DNA of 64,000 nucleotides from Mya arenaria (GCF_026914265.1 NC_069127.1:70236223-70300222); one strand, 5' to 3'; counted from the first letter of the stretch, positions 1 through 14,213 are shown. The notes: generated from the sequence alone by a model not told the origin. Made by a program: numbers and translations.

Positions 1-394
1 ATGCTTTTACTATTAGAGTGTAAGCCATGGATGACAGAAATACAATTGTATATCATAATGTAATATTTGTATAAAAGAGATGTTTATCTGAAGTTAAAAC
101 TACATCTTAAGTATGAAAAGTCGGACCTCGTTTGATTTTGACTGTTTATCTTGCTTATTATTTAAGAATCAAGTTTCTTGCTGATTATGATGTTTTTTTG
201 TTTAGACCTTAGACACTAATTGTTTCCAAAATGTGTAGTATAGTTGAACCCCTGTGTAACAAATGTTTAATCAATTATAGTACTGAACATGAAATGATAT
301 AGTTGACTATACATTTTGAAGATCTAAAGCAGGTGTTAAATCACTTTCAAAAAGAAAAGTTTTATATAATGTTAATTCATTCCATCAAATAATT
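1..394. other. Intergenic, nothing recognised
   Basis: AT-rich sequence with no long open frame, no RNA gene and no repeat that I can match elsewhere in the window. Confidence 0.5.
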
Positions 395-720
395 AAACGA
401 TGCTTATGCTCCTCGTCGAGCTAGGTTTGCATTAGATCCAGACAGACGTAAGCAGTTAAAGTGTTAAACGCCTTCAACCTTATGACGCATGGTTTCGAAT
501 ACAATTAAAGTAAAGCCTTATTTATGATTTAAAGGTTTCCGACAAGTTTGGTTTAGTGTCTCGTTTTATTGCAACTAAGCTGTCTAGCCACTGAATGCCA
601 TTATTTCTGGAATATGAATGCCTACCCTCGCATTTTTGTCAACATACAAAATATAAACGTACTCCATGAATGGCAGAGAGACGTGTGTGTATATTGCACT
701 CAGCCTACATGAATGATACG
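395..720 (-). repeat. Dispersed repeat, copy 1 (inverted relative to 8.1 kb)
   Basis: The reverse complement of this stretch aligns with 8085-8430. Shared words include GGCTAGACAGC, TGCCATTCATG, AACTTGTC and a GGATCTAATGCAAA block, in the same order with small indels. The two copies are diverged by perhaps a quarter of positions and no open frame survives in either. It is probably an old transposable-element fragment; the family is not recognised. Confidence 0.5.
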
Positions 721-2690
721 GTTGGTATTCTCAATGATTTTGCTTAACAAATGTTCGTTCCGCACTGTAAACATAATTTCAAATAAGTTTTAGCTGAAAT
801 GTCGCTTTTTTACCTACATATTAAAGTAAATCTTGTTTTCATTACCAGAAATATTAATCGGCATTTTCAACACATCCAGCAGACATATCAACAGCATTAT
901 CAACACCAATACTCGAAATATATATATGAATTTAGGTACTGTCATGCATCTTTTGTACTGAGTAGAGTTGTATAAATGAACTATTACAAAATGTACTACA
1001 ATGTGTTTTGATAACTAATTACAGTAAAATGGTAGGGTATATCTGTTTAAACCCATCGCTAAACCATCATTGATTTGCTTTGCTTCTGTACCACTATTTA
1101 AGTTTTTAACAAGAAATACTTAATCAAGTACTTCAAATCACAATCTATAATTGGAATAAAAAAGAGATAAGGGAAATTGGTTGTGGGCATTTGACGAAAA
1201 AATCCATTATATTTGACAGTATCTTAAAATTGGCATCGAAATCAACCGTTTAGTACTCAAAATAACTATGAAGAAATATAAGGTAGTCGAGGATAATTTC
1301 CATTAAGTGACCTGAATCAATGTGTCATTCATGACACTCAGACCACACATTCGAGCAAACTATTCAAGCTTACATACACATGTTAAAATCGTGTCTGTTT
1401 TCCATTGGCATAGTATACTGTCCGTCTTAGTCCTTTTAATTCGAAGTTTGAAATGCATTATCAATAACATCACCGGTCTGTATTAACCAACTCTACGGTT
1501 CAAATTATTTAGTAAATTCCTATATAATGTAAACTTATGATGAATACGCATTCTAATGAATTTAAACACGTATCAAATGCGTAACCCAAATGTTTTCAAA
1601 AATTGCAGAGCTCATGCCTTATCCTTGTCAATAGTTTGGCTAAATTCACATTGTCCACTCTATCACTTAACCATTTTTATTCCAATCCTTTCGAACTTGG
1701 TAACCGTGTTTATGGGCATACTAATTCGGATAAATTTGATTACATGCCTGATCTTAAGTTTTGACTCATTGTAAACATTTTACCAAATTGACACAACCCA
1801 CTATCTAACTTCTACCATTGTAATTACACTCTCTACCTTAGTTAGGTAAAATATATTGGGCAAAACAACTTGGGCACATTTCATTACAAGCCTGGTGGCT
1901 AAGGTATTAATAGTTAAATGGAAACTATACAGACAATATCAGTACAAGAACTATTCAACTAATACCCTGTTCATAGCCTAAAAAAGCAATCAGAAAGAAA
2001 AAGGAAACATTTCGTCAGATATAAACTTGATCGGATAAAAATATAGAATTTCATTATATGGCGAATAGGCTTGTTATTATTCATTATTCGCCGTAAAGAA
2101 GTAACATAATATACATGTTTATTCAAGCAAACCATGCCAAAATACATGAAAATGTAAAAATAATGACTTCCATTTTTATTAAGTTTTCTTGATACGTAGT
2201 TTGAAACACATTAACAACACTGATCTACATTAACCGACTTTCCAGACTAAATCATCTTTATTTCCAGGTCACCAGCTCTATTATGTTTTGATATGTTAGT
2301 CTGTTTGTTTTTCATGTAGGAAAATAACACTCTGAGTTAATGTTTCTTGATAGCATATGACCGACTTTAAATAAAGATTCATGTATCTTGTATCTTTAAT
2401 CTTGTCATTAAATAGTCTAATCATGTTTAATGTGAACACAGGATGTGCACGTTTGCGTAGGGATTTAAACGTACCAATTGCGAAAGTGGCATTTCTTTTC
2501 TCAATTTCAACATGTAAATGCTCCACCATTTTCTAGCCTCGAGTTAAAGACTTCTCATTTTGAAAGGTTTGGCCAAATGAGCCCTGTCCAATCTCTTTCT
2601 TTACCAATTATCTTCATATCAATACACAATTTGGTAACATTGTTTATAGGCATACTATAGGATAATTTTCAATTATCAGTTTGTTCGCTT
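721..2690. other. Intergenic, nothing recognised
   Basis: Only short, low-quality open frames on both strands. No splice-bounded exon, RNA gene or repeat could be supported here. Confidence 0.5.
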
Positions 2691-2696
2691 CAATAA

Positions 2697-4700
2697 CAAA
2701 GTTCAAAGTTTATTGGAAAATCTCGGCATACAAATTGCCTGTGGATATTAAACACATGGCCATGGTGATAATACACCACATATACAAACACACACAAATT
2801 AAGTAGTACAGTTGAGAGATAATATAAATAACGCTAAAATATAATCAACAACATAATTATAAGACAATCAAATTATAAATCATTTAAACTTAATTATTAC
2901 AGTATATTTAAGAAACAGTTAAAGCTCCAGGGTAGATTTTGATTAGTTTCATTGCAAATGTAATACAATTTTACAATAATTAGTAATTTACTTGTTGATT
3001 TGCTTAGTAATACAGATTTTAACATGTTTATAGAAGGCCAGGATGTGTTGCCTAAGTATGCATGACTCAATTTATTGTAGAGTGTACAGCATAGCGTAAA
3101 ATGATACTCGTCTTCTACATTATTTGAATAATACCATTTACATTTTCCATCAGCTCTGGCAGTACCAGAACATTAAACAGTTTCAATTTCAAGGTTATGT
3201 GTTGATATTCTAAAACAGATCATACATATTCCATATTCTTTTCATTAATTTAAAATTGTACTAGATCATTTTCAAAACAAAAGTTTACTTCAAATTTACA
3301 ATTCAATGAAAGTGTTGATATATCATCAATAGAAGCATTCTAATCTTGAACTGGTCACGAATTCAACATTTAAGTAAAGGAAGATAATTTATATTCACAT
3401 CAAAGTTTTGTCTGAAATCCATCAAAACTAAGATGATAAATAATATAATTTATTCTCTTTGTCCAAGAATATTTTTTTACATTGACATTCTAATCATTAT
3501 ACACCATATTAATTGATTATATATTTTCATAATTTTAACACAATTTTAACAGCACATTCTTGTTATCAAATGAATAGCGGAAATCTGCCAAGCTTACCAT
3601 ATACATCAGAGTTAGGGTTTTGTTGCTTTACACCCAAAATGATTTTCAGACACCTAATATGTATCTTGTCAACATCCTTAAATGTATATACCCCTCATAC
3701 TGCTGAACTGTACCATAAATTGGAACGATCATAGCGTCAAACAAAGACAATTTAGTTTTAACTTCAAGATGAACTTTGTCAATCAAAGACAAGAGACTAT
3801 GGTTGGCCTTTAGAGCTTGATCATATAGCAGTTTTACTGCATGAGACATATTGCCTGTAAAAATGAAAGTTAACAACGGGATAATTAAAATGATCTACTA
3901 TATTCAAAGATATTCATCGTTAAAATATAACTGTACACTTCTAGCTTGCTTTACTAATCAAAGTTGCATATTCATTGTTTTTTCCCGATTTTACAGAATA
4001 ATGGTAAATGGCATCCATCTGGACTTGTAAATCCGCTGGTTCTGTTGTAAATAGTACAATATTATCAGCGAATAAAAACATATACATGGATACAATTCTG
4101 TGTAGTATATGTTTGAAAGTATCAAAGATAAAATTTATAAACAAAATAAATAAAAGAGGAGCAAGTGGTTCACTTTGTGTTAGACCGACTGTTACATCGA
4201 AAAATTGAGATAACTTCAATTCGCAAGCACAGCATTGTTTAATCAATGCCTGTACGTCATTATAAATACATATGATCATGTTAGTCATTTTACAGCTTAT
4301 AGCCGTTTGGATTAACTAAATCCATAATGCATCTCTTTTTACGGTATCAAAAGCTCGCTGGTAATCAATAAATACACACTAAACACTTTGCGTTGCTGTT
4401 TAATATAGTTTAGATAATAGCATGTAGAAGAACAATGGCATCAGCTGTGGAATGTTTATCACGGAAACCGAACTAGCAATCATTCAACTTATTATTCAGT
4501 TCACGCCAGTTATTTATTCTTTTTCTCAAAATTAAAATAAATAAATAAAACTAACATTAAATAATGTTATACATTTGTAATTAGCAGGGTCACATTGATA
4601 CCCCTTCTTCAATATATGGACAATAGCTCTCGTTGACCAAGATTTAGGGTAAACACAATTCCATATTTATGTTATAAATAATACATAAATATGGTGAAAC
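2697..4700 (-). mobile_element. Degenerate LINE (non-LTR retrotransposon), 5'-truncated
   Basis: Read on the minus strand, a reverse transcriptase appears in order. Around 4660-4580 is a PKSWS...DPANY motif (RT block 1). Around 4370-4315 is an IDYQRAFDTVKRDALW-type block (motif A, with the catalytic Asp). At about 4190-4060 a GLTQSEPLAPLLFILFIN stretch is followed by FADN where FADD is expected. At 3876-3650 lies a connection region (AVKLLYDQALKANHS...). The 3' untranslated tail ends near 2697. The element has lost its endonuclease end and carries several stops and frame changes, so it is dead. The motifs suggest a CR1/L2/RTE-like clade but do not settle it. Confidence 0.75.
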
Positions 4701-4719
4701 AAAATCGTCCGCGACTATC

Positions 4720-5480
4720 AACAAGTCCGCTTTGTTATTTTCATAGTCACACGTGACATCAGTTTTACTTATCTCGACAATTGTAATAATCCGATATTTT
4801 TTCTTCCTCTAATCGCCCATTTAAATACACAAATTGTTCTCTATAAAGAGTTCATGATTTTAAACCAAAAGCATTACATTGTTTATCGGAGTTTTAACGT
4901 ACAGGTAAACTGATGACTAGTAAATCGTATTCTAGCATGTTGACATAACGGTTCATGTGTATCTCTGGGATAAAGTCCAGCTGATACTCAGACCGAGAAT
5001 TAAGGTCACCAGTCACCAGTCAAGTAAACATTCCCACGCTCACCGTATTTACGAATATCTTAGGATAGTTGCTCAACAACGTCAAACTGAAATATTTTCT
5101 TGTAAACTTTGGAATCATGCGGAGGTATATGACAGACACAATAATAAGAATCTTTAAAGGATAAGTAAATTCCTTTTTAACTTTAACCATATATTCTAAC
5201 TCTCAGTCCAGTAAATATGGTCTTAGTAGCATTTTTTAAAATACACAATAACGCCCCCGCTTGATCGTTTATCTTTGCGCGCGGACAATTGAAATATTCA
5301 TATATATCAATGTTAATATTGGATGTTTAACTGTATGCCATGTTTCTTTTTATAACAGAATATCAAAATCAGATATGAAGTTTAAAAAAAAAACAGGGTC
5401 TTCATGTTTAGAGCGAATACCCTGGACATTCCCTTCGAGATTATTTAACAGTTTCTTTTCACAATTTTAGTTATAACCAG
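4720..5480. other. Intergenic, nothing recognised
   Basis: Short open frames only (60-70 codons) with no recognisable similarity, and no repeat that I can pair. Confidence 0.5.
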
Positions 5481-5484
5481 CAGT

Positions 5485-5905
5485 GTTTACGGTGTTTAAT
5501 GTATACATTTTGTGATAAATGTACATATTATCATACGACAGGTACTCTGTCTTGCCGTCCTTTTTGACATTGATCATTGCTGGAATAAGGTGCTTCCGGC
5601 GCTCCTGGGTGACGGGCGGGAACTGGTCACTTCACCTGATTTTGGTTGTGTTATGGGAGCCATGGCCGCCAGCCGTCGAAGAGACGCCTTGTTCACAGAT
5701 TTTCTGCTTGCCAGGCAACTTGTCTAGGAAATGGCTCAACATTGCTACGATCAGGCGTTTCTTTAATACCTCATATCTTTCAATGCGATGTGGCCGAATT
5801 TGATTGAGTTCTGAGGATTTCAATTTTAAGAACATCCCAGAATTGGTTATAGAGCATTTTTGAACAATTCCCATTTTTCCGTTCATCAGGGGAACTTTAC
5901 TCAGG
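5485..5905 (-). mobile_element. Possible LINE ORF1 fragment
   Basis: The minus strand reads PHRIERYEVLKKRLIVAML, then SHFLDK, and after one stop DQFPPVTQERRKHLIPAM with a terminal YLSYDNMYI. This order (a PHR/RPIVA-like block, then a Q-P-ERR-L-P block, then a short Y-I end) resembles the RRM and C-terminal parts of L1/Tx1-type ORF1 proteins. The stretch is also visibly richer in GC than its surroundings. No other part of an element is attached. The call rests on motif memory alone. Confidence 0.35.
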
Positions 5906-8084
5906 AATACCTGAAAAAATTTTTTTACACATTGATCGATAATTCAAGTCGATGATATCATTTTACACCCAGTTAACGTTTGCAAGGTCTTTTTCAAGTA
6001 TAGCTATTTTATCTCGTTCGACCTTTAGCGTGTTATTAATTGCGTGTTATTTTGGCTTTATCATCATTAACGCTTGACCCGAATGCAAGTGTCGCTTCAA
6101 GTTATATTAACCGTTTATTGACATCGTGGGAAGCATTTCTTTTACCATCAATTATGAATGTTAAAGTATCAAACATATTGACAGTGGCAGGTAATTATGT
6201 ATTCAAAAACTAGTTTACAAACATATGTAAGTCCTATGCGAATAAATACGCACCTAATAATGATCCCTTCATATTACAACGTCTGCTCTTTTATTTTCAC
6301 TATTGATAAAAACGTGCTTTCCGGGAAGACTAAAATCAAATTATAACATGGAAAGGCTGATTAACATCACAAAACAACTGCGGGAGATGAATAACTTTTG
6401 ATTTCCCATCTGAATCCAGTTGACTTTACAACAGCACAGTATATGCAATAAAATATCCCCGAAACCCTGTTTTAATTACGCCCAATGCATATTTCACGCA
6501 AATTTAAAAAAAATCAAATTGAATCAACAATGAATAAAAAACGAAATTGCTATTTTTATTTGGAATGTTTTAATGATTTAATCAGATCTAACTATCCCTT
6601 CTTCACAATAATGGGAACACTGAGAAATAACATAAATCAGTCGTATTTGTGATAAACTTGACCTTTAGCATACATCTAGGTCAAACTATTGACACATCAT
6701 CAGTTAATGTTAGTTGTGTTTTTAAAATATATTCTTCATGAACGAAGTTATATTTTGTAACAAATTATTTGACAAATCATGTTCTTACAATGTGCATGGA
6801 ATGTTTATTAAAGTTACAAAATAACGTAATACTCGTCCAGAATGCACTGTGTATATGAATAGGGATCCCTTTTTATATTAATGGTGTGATTTGTAAGTTC
6901 GTAACAAACGTTAACGTATGTTATTAATATATAGTTGGTACATGTCCTAAAGTATCAGTCTATTTTGAATCTTGACCGTCTGCGTATGAGCTCTCAATTA
7001 TATCCTTGCTCAGTTGGACATGAGTTGGAGCGTTGCCTGACGCCCTCAAAACCTGATATTAGCTTCTCCTCTGTGTAAATAATGTAGATAAATACAGACT
7101 GTCCGTGTTCTGCACCTGGAATGCGATTAAGTGTATTCTCCTGATAAATGTCGGGACTTGGTTGAGGTTTTCGCAAACTGGTTTAACCTGTATTATTAAC
7201 CGCCCGTTATAAGGTGTTAAGCATTTATTGATAATGATATTTGAATATCTATGGAATATGTGTGTGTTATCTTTTGGCTTTGTGTGTCTCAATTAGTGCC
7301 TGTTCATAGGTGCATTTGTGCGTTTAAACAGGCTCATAAATAACTCCTTGAAGTATTTTTTTTATTTGTTACCAAAAATCTGTTATAGTATTGACTTATA
7401 TTTTCGCTAGTGTGCATCATTGTTTCTTTTTATTTCGCTCGACAACGAAGACAGCTAAATTGGGATCCGGACTTTGTTTACCTTTTTGATTGATCTCCCT
7501 TACACAATGTATGAACTGCTTCGGGTCTGTTTCGTGTCCTATTTGGGAGACCAACAGACGGCGTCTCTTACGTGAGTGAACCCACGATACGTTTGGGCAT
7601 ACGCTGACACTCTAAGATATATTATTGTGCGTATTAATTGTATCAAAATGATAAAATTCACCATTCATTTGTAAAATAGAAATCAATTTACACATATTCA
7701 GGTGTGAGATTAAAAAATCATACCTTTACATTGTTATTGATTACACTTGTAGTTTGATTGCTCTGTAAATGACTGGGTGAACGGCAGGCACATCCATTTC
7801 AACGAAAGAAGTACTAGAATATCTCCTTTATGCACAAAGTATCACTAGTATATGCACTAGTATAAATTGTTTGAATCAGATTTACTGTTTCATTTTACTG
7901 CAATTCATTATCAGAATTGTACTTTTCAAATTTACAATATCGTAATATACATATTTTGGAAATAAACTTTTAAACTTAAGATTAAAAAAACAACCAACAC
8001 TTAGTTTTGAAATTATGTTTTAAGTGTTAAACATATATTTATTTCCTCAGCAGATCCTTCATAATTAAAAAAGTCCGCTGAGTG
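5906..8084. other. Intergenic, nothing recognised
   Basis: No coding frame, RNA gene or paired repeat could be supported. The two overlapping minus-strand frames near 7.0-7.3 kb have no recognisable domain and are probably chance. Confidence 0.5.
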
Positions 8085-8430
8085 CAAAAATACACAACCG
8101 TCCTGTTGCCATTCATGAAGAGCGTTTTGTATATTGACAACAATGCTAGAGTTAGTAATACTTAGTATTCTAATTCGAGAAATTATGGCATTTAAAGGCT
8201 AGACAGCAAAGTAGCAATACAGAGACTCTAAGGAAAACTTGTCTGATGCTTGAACGTAATAGTCTTAAATTTTGTATTAGGCTTTCTTTGCTCTCTTTGA
8301 ATAGAGACACACATTCTGGGGAACTCACAGTCTGTCTTCGAAAGCACGCCTCATGAGGGCAAAAGGCTTTAAATTAACACTTTATGATGCTTACATATGT
8401 CCGGATCTAATGCAAAAACAGTAGGATGAA
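8085..8430 (+). repeat. Dispersed repeat, copy 2
   Basis: Matches the reverse complement of 395-720 over its whole length. A weaker third match, limited to the TCTAGATATAATGCAAA segment, lies near 9190-9235. Not recognised as a named family. Confidence 0.5.
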
Positions 8431-10845
8431 CCGTTTCAGCTTTGTTTGATTAAATGATTGGAATATATTTACATTAAATTATATAAAACTGAATTAATTT
8501 AAAGTGAAATGACATAAATATGTTTATAATATTGAAATGTAAATTTTTATATGTCATTTCAGGTTAAGCACTATGCCGTTGCAAGCTCAATACTATTTAG
8601 TAAACGCTTATGATGTATACATAGGTTCAACTATACCACATATTTTTTATTACAGTTATTGACAAAGGTCAAAACACAAAACATTATAATCAGCAAGATA
8701 ATTGTCCTAGATGCATGCAGTCTTAGTTCGCCTACAGTCTGATCCTTATGGGTTATACAACGTGCCGTTGTGATTTTTGAAAACAGCCTTCAGGTTAATT
8801 GATATTAAGCAGTAGCTAGTGGGCGTTGACTTTCCATCGCTACCAATAAGCAGTCAAACTACAACGGTGTCGGACATCTAAAAATATACATAATATATAT
8901 AACTTGCAATGAACCTCTCTATAATACAAATATTATAATAGAATATTCAATCATCTTTCTGCCATCCATTAAGTGCACTTTAATGGAAAAAGCATTCTTA
9001 TTCCAAAAAATATCATATTTCCAGGCAAATAGAAATAAAATGAGAAACATAAGGAAACCTTCCAAAAACTTTAATGTATTGGTAGTCGTAAATTATGAAT
9101 AAGACCTTTCTGAAATTGCCTACATCAAGAGAAATCGCACATTCCGTCTCCAGAAACATGCAGATGAAGTTAAAAAAGAAGTTAGATTAATAATCTATGA
9201 TGCGTATGTCTGTCTAGATATAATGCAAATACACAGTTAAAAGAACGATATTCAAAACTGACTAGACTATATTTACACTCGGATACTATACATGCCTCGT
9301 TTTGTTGGTCACTATTGGACGAAGGAAAAATGTAAACGTTGACATAAATATTTGATAGTTTATAATTGCCTAAAAACATTTGAGCTTTGTTTAAAACTGT
9401 GTTTCGCAGATGAAAAATATTTGTGATAAGACGGACACATCTGAATTTAGTAAGCATACTATATATTTTAAATAAATGAGCAAGCTTTTCAATTGATCTT
9501 AAATATACTTTCAAATATGTTTCTAATTTACACTGAACAAATTTAGACCAGTTATTAAATTATCATTCAGGATAGGTGGGAAAATGCCACTTGGTCAGTA
9601 GGTATTTGTATTATTCATATAAACATATCCGTGTTGTAAAAAATACAAATGGCAACTGCAAACTCTCCTGATATTCTGAGACTGTTACGTTGAATTAACT
9701 AACAGTGGCCCTGGTGACATTTACATCTTACTTCAATATCAAACGCAATAGAAGAAACAACTATTTCCATTAGATTCCACAGAAGAAGCCCGTAGCTTTA
9801 GAGCATTGCCGTTTCATATTGATAATATAAATCGAAACAGAAAATTGCCCTTCTAAACCTAAGATTTCATTCTGCCCTCTCTTATGTTATTTTTTCGGCT
9901 GGTTCGATAACATTATTGCTGTCTGAGCGGAATACGGAAAATATACTCAGCAAAAGAGCCTAATTCACATTCACTTTACACGGTACTTTTTATAAAATAT
10001 ACACTCAGCACTTATTTGGGAACAAAAATATTTACAGGATGGCCCGTGCCCTGCCTGTTTTTTTTTATTTTTCGACTTCAGGGCTGGTCCATGTAGGAAT
10101 GACGTCACCATTACCTCATATGTACTTCCGTTGTGTGGAAAATTCTCAATAAAAAAAATGTTCTTATGATTGATAGACATGTTTTCACATGCTCAATACA
10201 CTGTAAATCAAAACTATCATTATTCCTGAAACTTTTATACCTTAAGTATCTATTCTTGCTTGATTTATCATTCAGAGTAGAGATTAAAGCATAAACCGCT
10301 GCCCTATAGTTGAAAGGTTATTTTGGAAGATCTGTCATGGCGGACGGTGCAATTTTTAGAGTTTGTTTTTCAAGTGGAGTGATTTTTCTTAGGAATAACT
10401 TGACCCCCCTTTTTTATTGGCTTAAAAGGTAATTTAAAGCTTGTACTTTCAGAATATATGTGGTTATCATAGCCTGCATTCGCTCGAAATGCCTTTAAAT
10501 GTTGTCTGAAAATTATAATTTTACGTTGAATTATATAGGGAATAACAATGGTGGTGTGTAACCTGTAGTGTTCAATGTTCTATTATATGCTTTTAGTTTT
10601 AAAACTATCTATCAGCAAATCCTGGAAATGCTCTTGTTTTGAGAACCAATTATATATATCACAAAGATACTTCTGAGTTTGAAATATTTGCAAGCAATAA
10701 AACAGATTACACGCACAGTTTCTTGCTTACTTCAGAATTTATTCCTAATTTGCATCTGATTCCTGTTGAGAAAATTCCATATAATTCTTTAACAAGCTTT
10801 TGTCTTGATCTTTTACTCTCACTAAACACTAAGGAAATTATGCAC
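8431..10845. other. Intergenic, nothing recognised
   Basis: Apart from the weak repeat echo near 9.2 kb I see no supported feature. The 70-codon plus-strand frame at 10639-10851 ends at the minisatellite and has no recognisable domain. Confidence 0.5.
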
Positions 10846-10900
10846 GGATGATGTGTAAGGGATGATGTGTAAGGGATGATGTGTAAGGGATGATGTGTAA
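10846..10900 (+). repeat. 14-bp minisatellite, four units
   Basis: GGATGATGTGTAAG is repeated four times head to tail with no mismatch, the last unit lacking its final base. Perfect identity between units points to recent expansion. Confidence 0.9.
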
Positions 10901-11126
10901 TTAAATCAGCAAAATGTTGTTATCGAAAAATTGAAATGTTATCTGGTAAAAAACCAGACGAAAAGTCAAGAATAAGAAAGAAACGCGCGTAATATGATTG
11001 TCTGTATAAACACTTGTGAAAATTTAAGGTATTTGATATGAAAGGATATATTTTCATTATAAAGACAATTGAAGGGAAACTTAATATCACTCCATATAAT
11101 TATCATGATTTCCGCTAAATACTTAT

Positions 11127-11281
11127 TTAGGAATAAATTGCGGGGTTGATGTCATTATCGGGGTATGAACGCAATTTGGCTGGTCAAAGAGTGTGGAGTC
11201 CGAAGGACTCCAAGCGTACTTTGACCAGCCCAATTGCGTTCATATCTCCGATAATGACATCAACCCCGCAATTCATTACTT
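11127..11281. repeat. Long near-perfect hairpin (palindrome)
   Basis: A left arm of about 75 bases (11127-11201) and a right arm of about 77 bases (11205-11281) are reverse complements with few mismatches, separated by a 3-base loop GAA. Shared words include TTGCGGGGTTGATGTCATTA and GAACGCAATT. This is the form of a foldback element or of two inverted termini left after loss of an internal segment. Confidence 0.85.
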
Positions 11282-11475
11282 ATATTTACACCAATAGTTC
11301 CTTATTTCATTCAAAAATTGTTAAAAAAAAGTACTTCATTTCATTTGAGAAAAAAACATTAATTAATCCTTTCTTACCCATTCTGTAAATAGAACGTCCC
11401 GACTGTAACCGGAAACATTTTTTCAAATGACGTCACAATAACGCGGGAAAACATCAACCACTTGAAATCACGTTT
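11282..11475 (+). repeat. Repeat unit following the hairpin, copy 1
   Basis: Sequence beginning ACACCAATAGTT and including CCCGACTGTAACCGGAAAC and AATGACGTCACAATAACGCG recurs in the same order at 11835-12015. Together with the hairpin it forms a unit of about 340 bp that has been duplicated locally. Confidence 0.75.
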
Positions 11476-11764
11476 AAACGTAAAATTTAAACACTTATGG
11501 CAACAATACATTTAAAATATAATTATTAAACACTTTCTAAAATAATGATTTATATTTTACGGGACCTGCTGACACAATACAAACAATAACAAGATCAATA
11601 GTTTTCATGTATATTGTTATGCTATGAATTGCGATCCAAACATATATGAAGATGTTGCGTTCATCGATTGATGAACGCAATTGCTGAAAGGCAGTTAATT
11701 TAAGGAATGGAAGTTGAGGTGTAAATATTTGCCTTTGGTAAAGGTTTGCATCGCATGAAATGTT

Positions 11765-12015
11765 TAAGAAATGAATTGCGTAGTTATCGGGGTATGAACG
11801 CAATTGGGCTGGTCGAAGTGTGTGGAGTCCTCATTCCTTATATTAACACCAATAGTTAATTATTTCATTCAAGAATTGTTAAAAAATACTTCATCGTTGA
11901 GAAAACCTTTCACTAATCCTTTCTTAACTATTCTGTAAATAGAACTACCCGACTGTAACCGGAAACATTTTTTCAAATGACGTCACAATAACGCGGGAAA
12001 AGATCAACGACAAAT
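11765..12015 (+). repeat. Second copy of the 11.1-kb unit, one hairpin arm lost
   Basis: The left hairpin arm is present up to GTGGAGTCC, but the right arm is missing and the sequence passes straight into the ATTAACACCAATAGTT unit. The downstream part matches 11282-11475 closely. The lost arm fits deletion of a palindrome, as happens when hairpins slip in replication. Confidence 0.7.
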
Positions 12016-12883
12016 CACTTTTAAGTGTAAAAATGAAACATTTAAAATATAATAAATTATTAATAGATTGTCTACTTTAAAATTAATAAAAAAATCCCCA
12101 AGAAGTATGCATAAGTGATGCAGAACAAAATCTGTCAAATGTTCTCCGAAATTCTAAATCTGTATTAAATAAATACCAGAATGGATGTATGTTATTATAT
12201 TTAATGAAACAAAACCTATGATAACACAATTGTCTATGTCAAGACACAACAGGAATGAATAGACCTTTATAGAAAAAATCAAAGACATTTTAAGGGAAAC
12301 TTACTATCACTTTACAGGTTTAAATAATAATTTGGCAAAATACATATTGCCTTTGAAAACGCTGTCATCATGTATCGTAATTTAGTAGAATGATCAACTT
12401 ACTAGTAATCTTTATAAATATTATATTCCGTGAACAGAACAAGGGACAAAAACAGCTTGGGCTCAAGTGCCTAAACTTCTTTTACCTAGACCTCTTATTT
12501 TTTTTTGTGCCAAACCGTACTTTTAAGTTGTTGCACAATCATACAGGGTTGAAAAGTAAACACCAAAATTGATTAGACACAAAACTTACATCCTGGTACT
12601 AATGATTATTATTTTCTATGTCTGGCATGTTCATGGACGCGAACTCTTAAATTGTTACCCAGCCTTTTCTGTGCAAATCACCACAACTATATTATCGTAA
12701 AAAGAAAACAAGTCACATTTTATTTTTTTATCACTGATAAAGCAATTAGTACATAAACAAATAATACACATTTCAAGCTAACTTGAAGCGTCAGTGTAAT
12801 TAAAAAAAGTTAGTATGTAACTATGAAAGAGTCTCCTACAATGCCTTATAAACTCCCGAGGTCAACACGACGCTTTATGTAGA
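12016..12883. other. Intergenic, nothing recognised
   Basis: AT-rich sequence without a supported gene or repeat. Confidence 0.5.
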
Positions 12884-14213
12884 AGAAGAAGAAGGTTTAT
12901 TCAAGGAAATATAACACACAATAAATATTTGAAATAGGCCAACATGACCCGTGATCAAATCAGTCATAGAATATGTAATGGTTTACGTATAGAAATACAA
13001 ATAGCGAACATGTAAACTATACAACAAGTATGTTTGTATCAAATAAAAAAATAAATAGCAACTGCATCTAATGAGTTCGACACATATCATAAATAATAAA
13101 TAAATGAATTAAACTCTAAAATAGTACATTTGTACCATATTATTAACAACAGTATTTATAGAATTTGATAACTTTTGAATTACGTCCCATTCACTATACA
13201 GTAGTCTAAATTTGAAATCGAAAGCGAAAGTTCTATTACAGGACTCGATTAAATAGCTTATTTTGTCGGCATTGAAGTTTTGCCTTACTGAAATAAAAAT
13301 TTGTTTTCCTAATATTTTTCTATAAATTAAATAGTTGTACAGTGTATGATTTATTCTTTCATATAAATTTCTGATTAACAATCAGTTATCTTCGACCTTC
13401 TTTTCGTAAGTATTTCTTTGGGTTACATAGTGTGTTTATATTTACGACGTTGACACACGTGTGAAAGTAAAGATTATTCAAAACACAACAAATAATACCA
13501 AATAATAAGACAAGTGTCATGTGTATATAGTAGATACAAACATACGGAAAGTGTAAAAATAAATTTCAGATATAGTTAAGTGACATGTGCAATTTCGTTT
13601 AAGCAATGATTATTACCGATTCGAGACCGTAGATACAGTTCAGTACACGATGGATAATCAGATAAGTTATTAACTGATTAATAGCGGATAAAATGATTTT
13701 AGTACAGTTGTCTATCATTTAATGCAACATTTAATGATGAGATTCTTCAGAATTGAAGGATATGGTAGTCAGAGATAAATGACATAAATTTAAATGGATA
13801 ATTTAAAAGTTTCAGTGATTATTAATAATAAATTACCAGTATTTATTAAATGTTAATTTGGAGTACGATTGGTCCCAGATGTTATAACCAGTAAAAGAAC
13901 AAAATATAATGCAAATACTATTATTTTGTATAAGCAAATATTTTTATAAAATCTAATTTGAATTCGATCTTTTTGTCTTGTTTTCTTTTCAGTTCCAGTC
14001 CCTGTGTCTGCTGTCTCATGTAATTATACATTTATAGGTAATTAGTAGTTTATTGTTTTGTTGCATCAATTGTCAACTGTAACAGTAGTAGCTTGCCGTC
14101 GTAATTGGAAGGCGTTATATGCATAAACAGCAAGATTTCGAAGTATGCATACATTGTTAGACTGTAACATATCAGTACATTTGAACATGCTCGGTCTTAA
14201 TCTATAGTACTTC
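12884..14213. other. Probable transposon-derived sequence, unassigned
   Basis: Begins with a short GAA-repeat tract, then a run that looks like a LINE 3' end read from the minus strand. A 90-codon minus-strand frame at 13109-13381 has no recognisable domain. I cannot assign it. Confidence 0.25.

Noticed and set aside
10846-10900. CRISPR-like array
   Set aside because: Units are directly adjacent with no spacers. It is a minisatellite in a eukaryotic genome.
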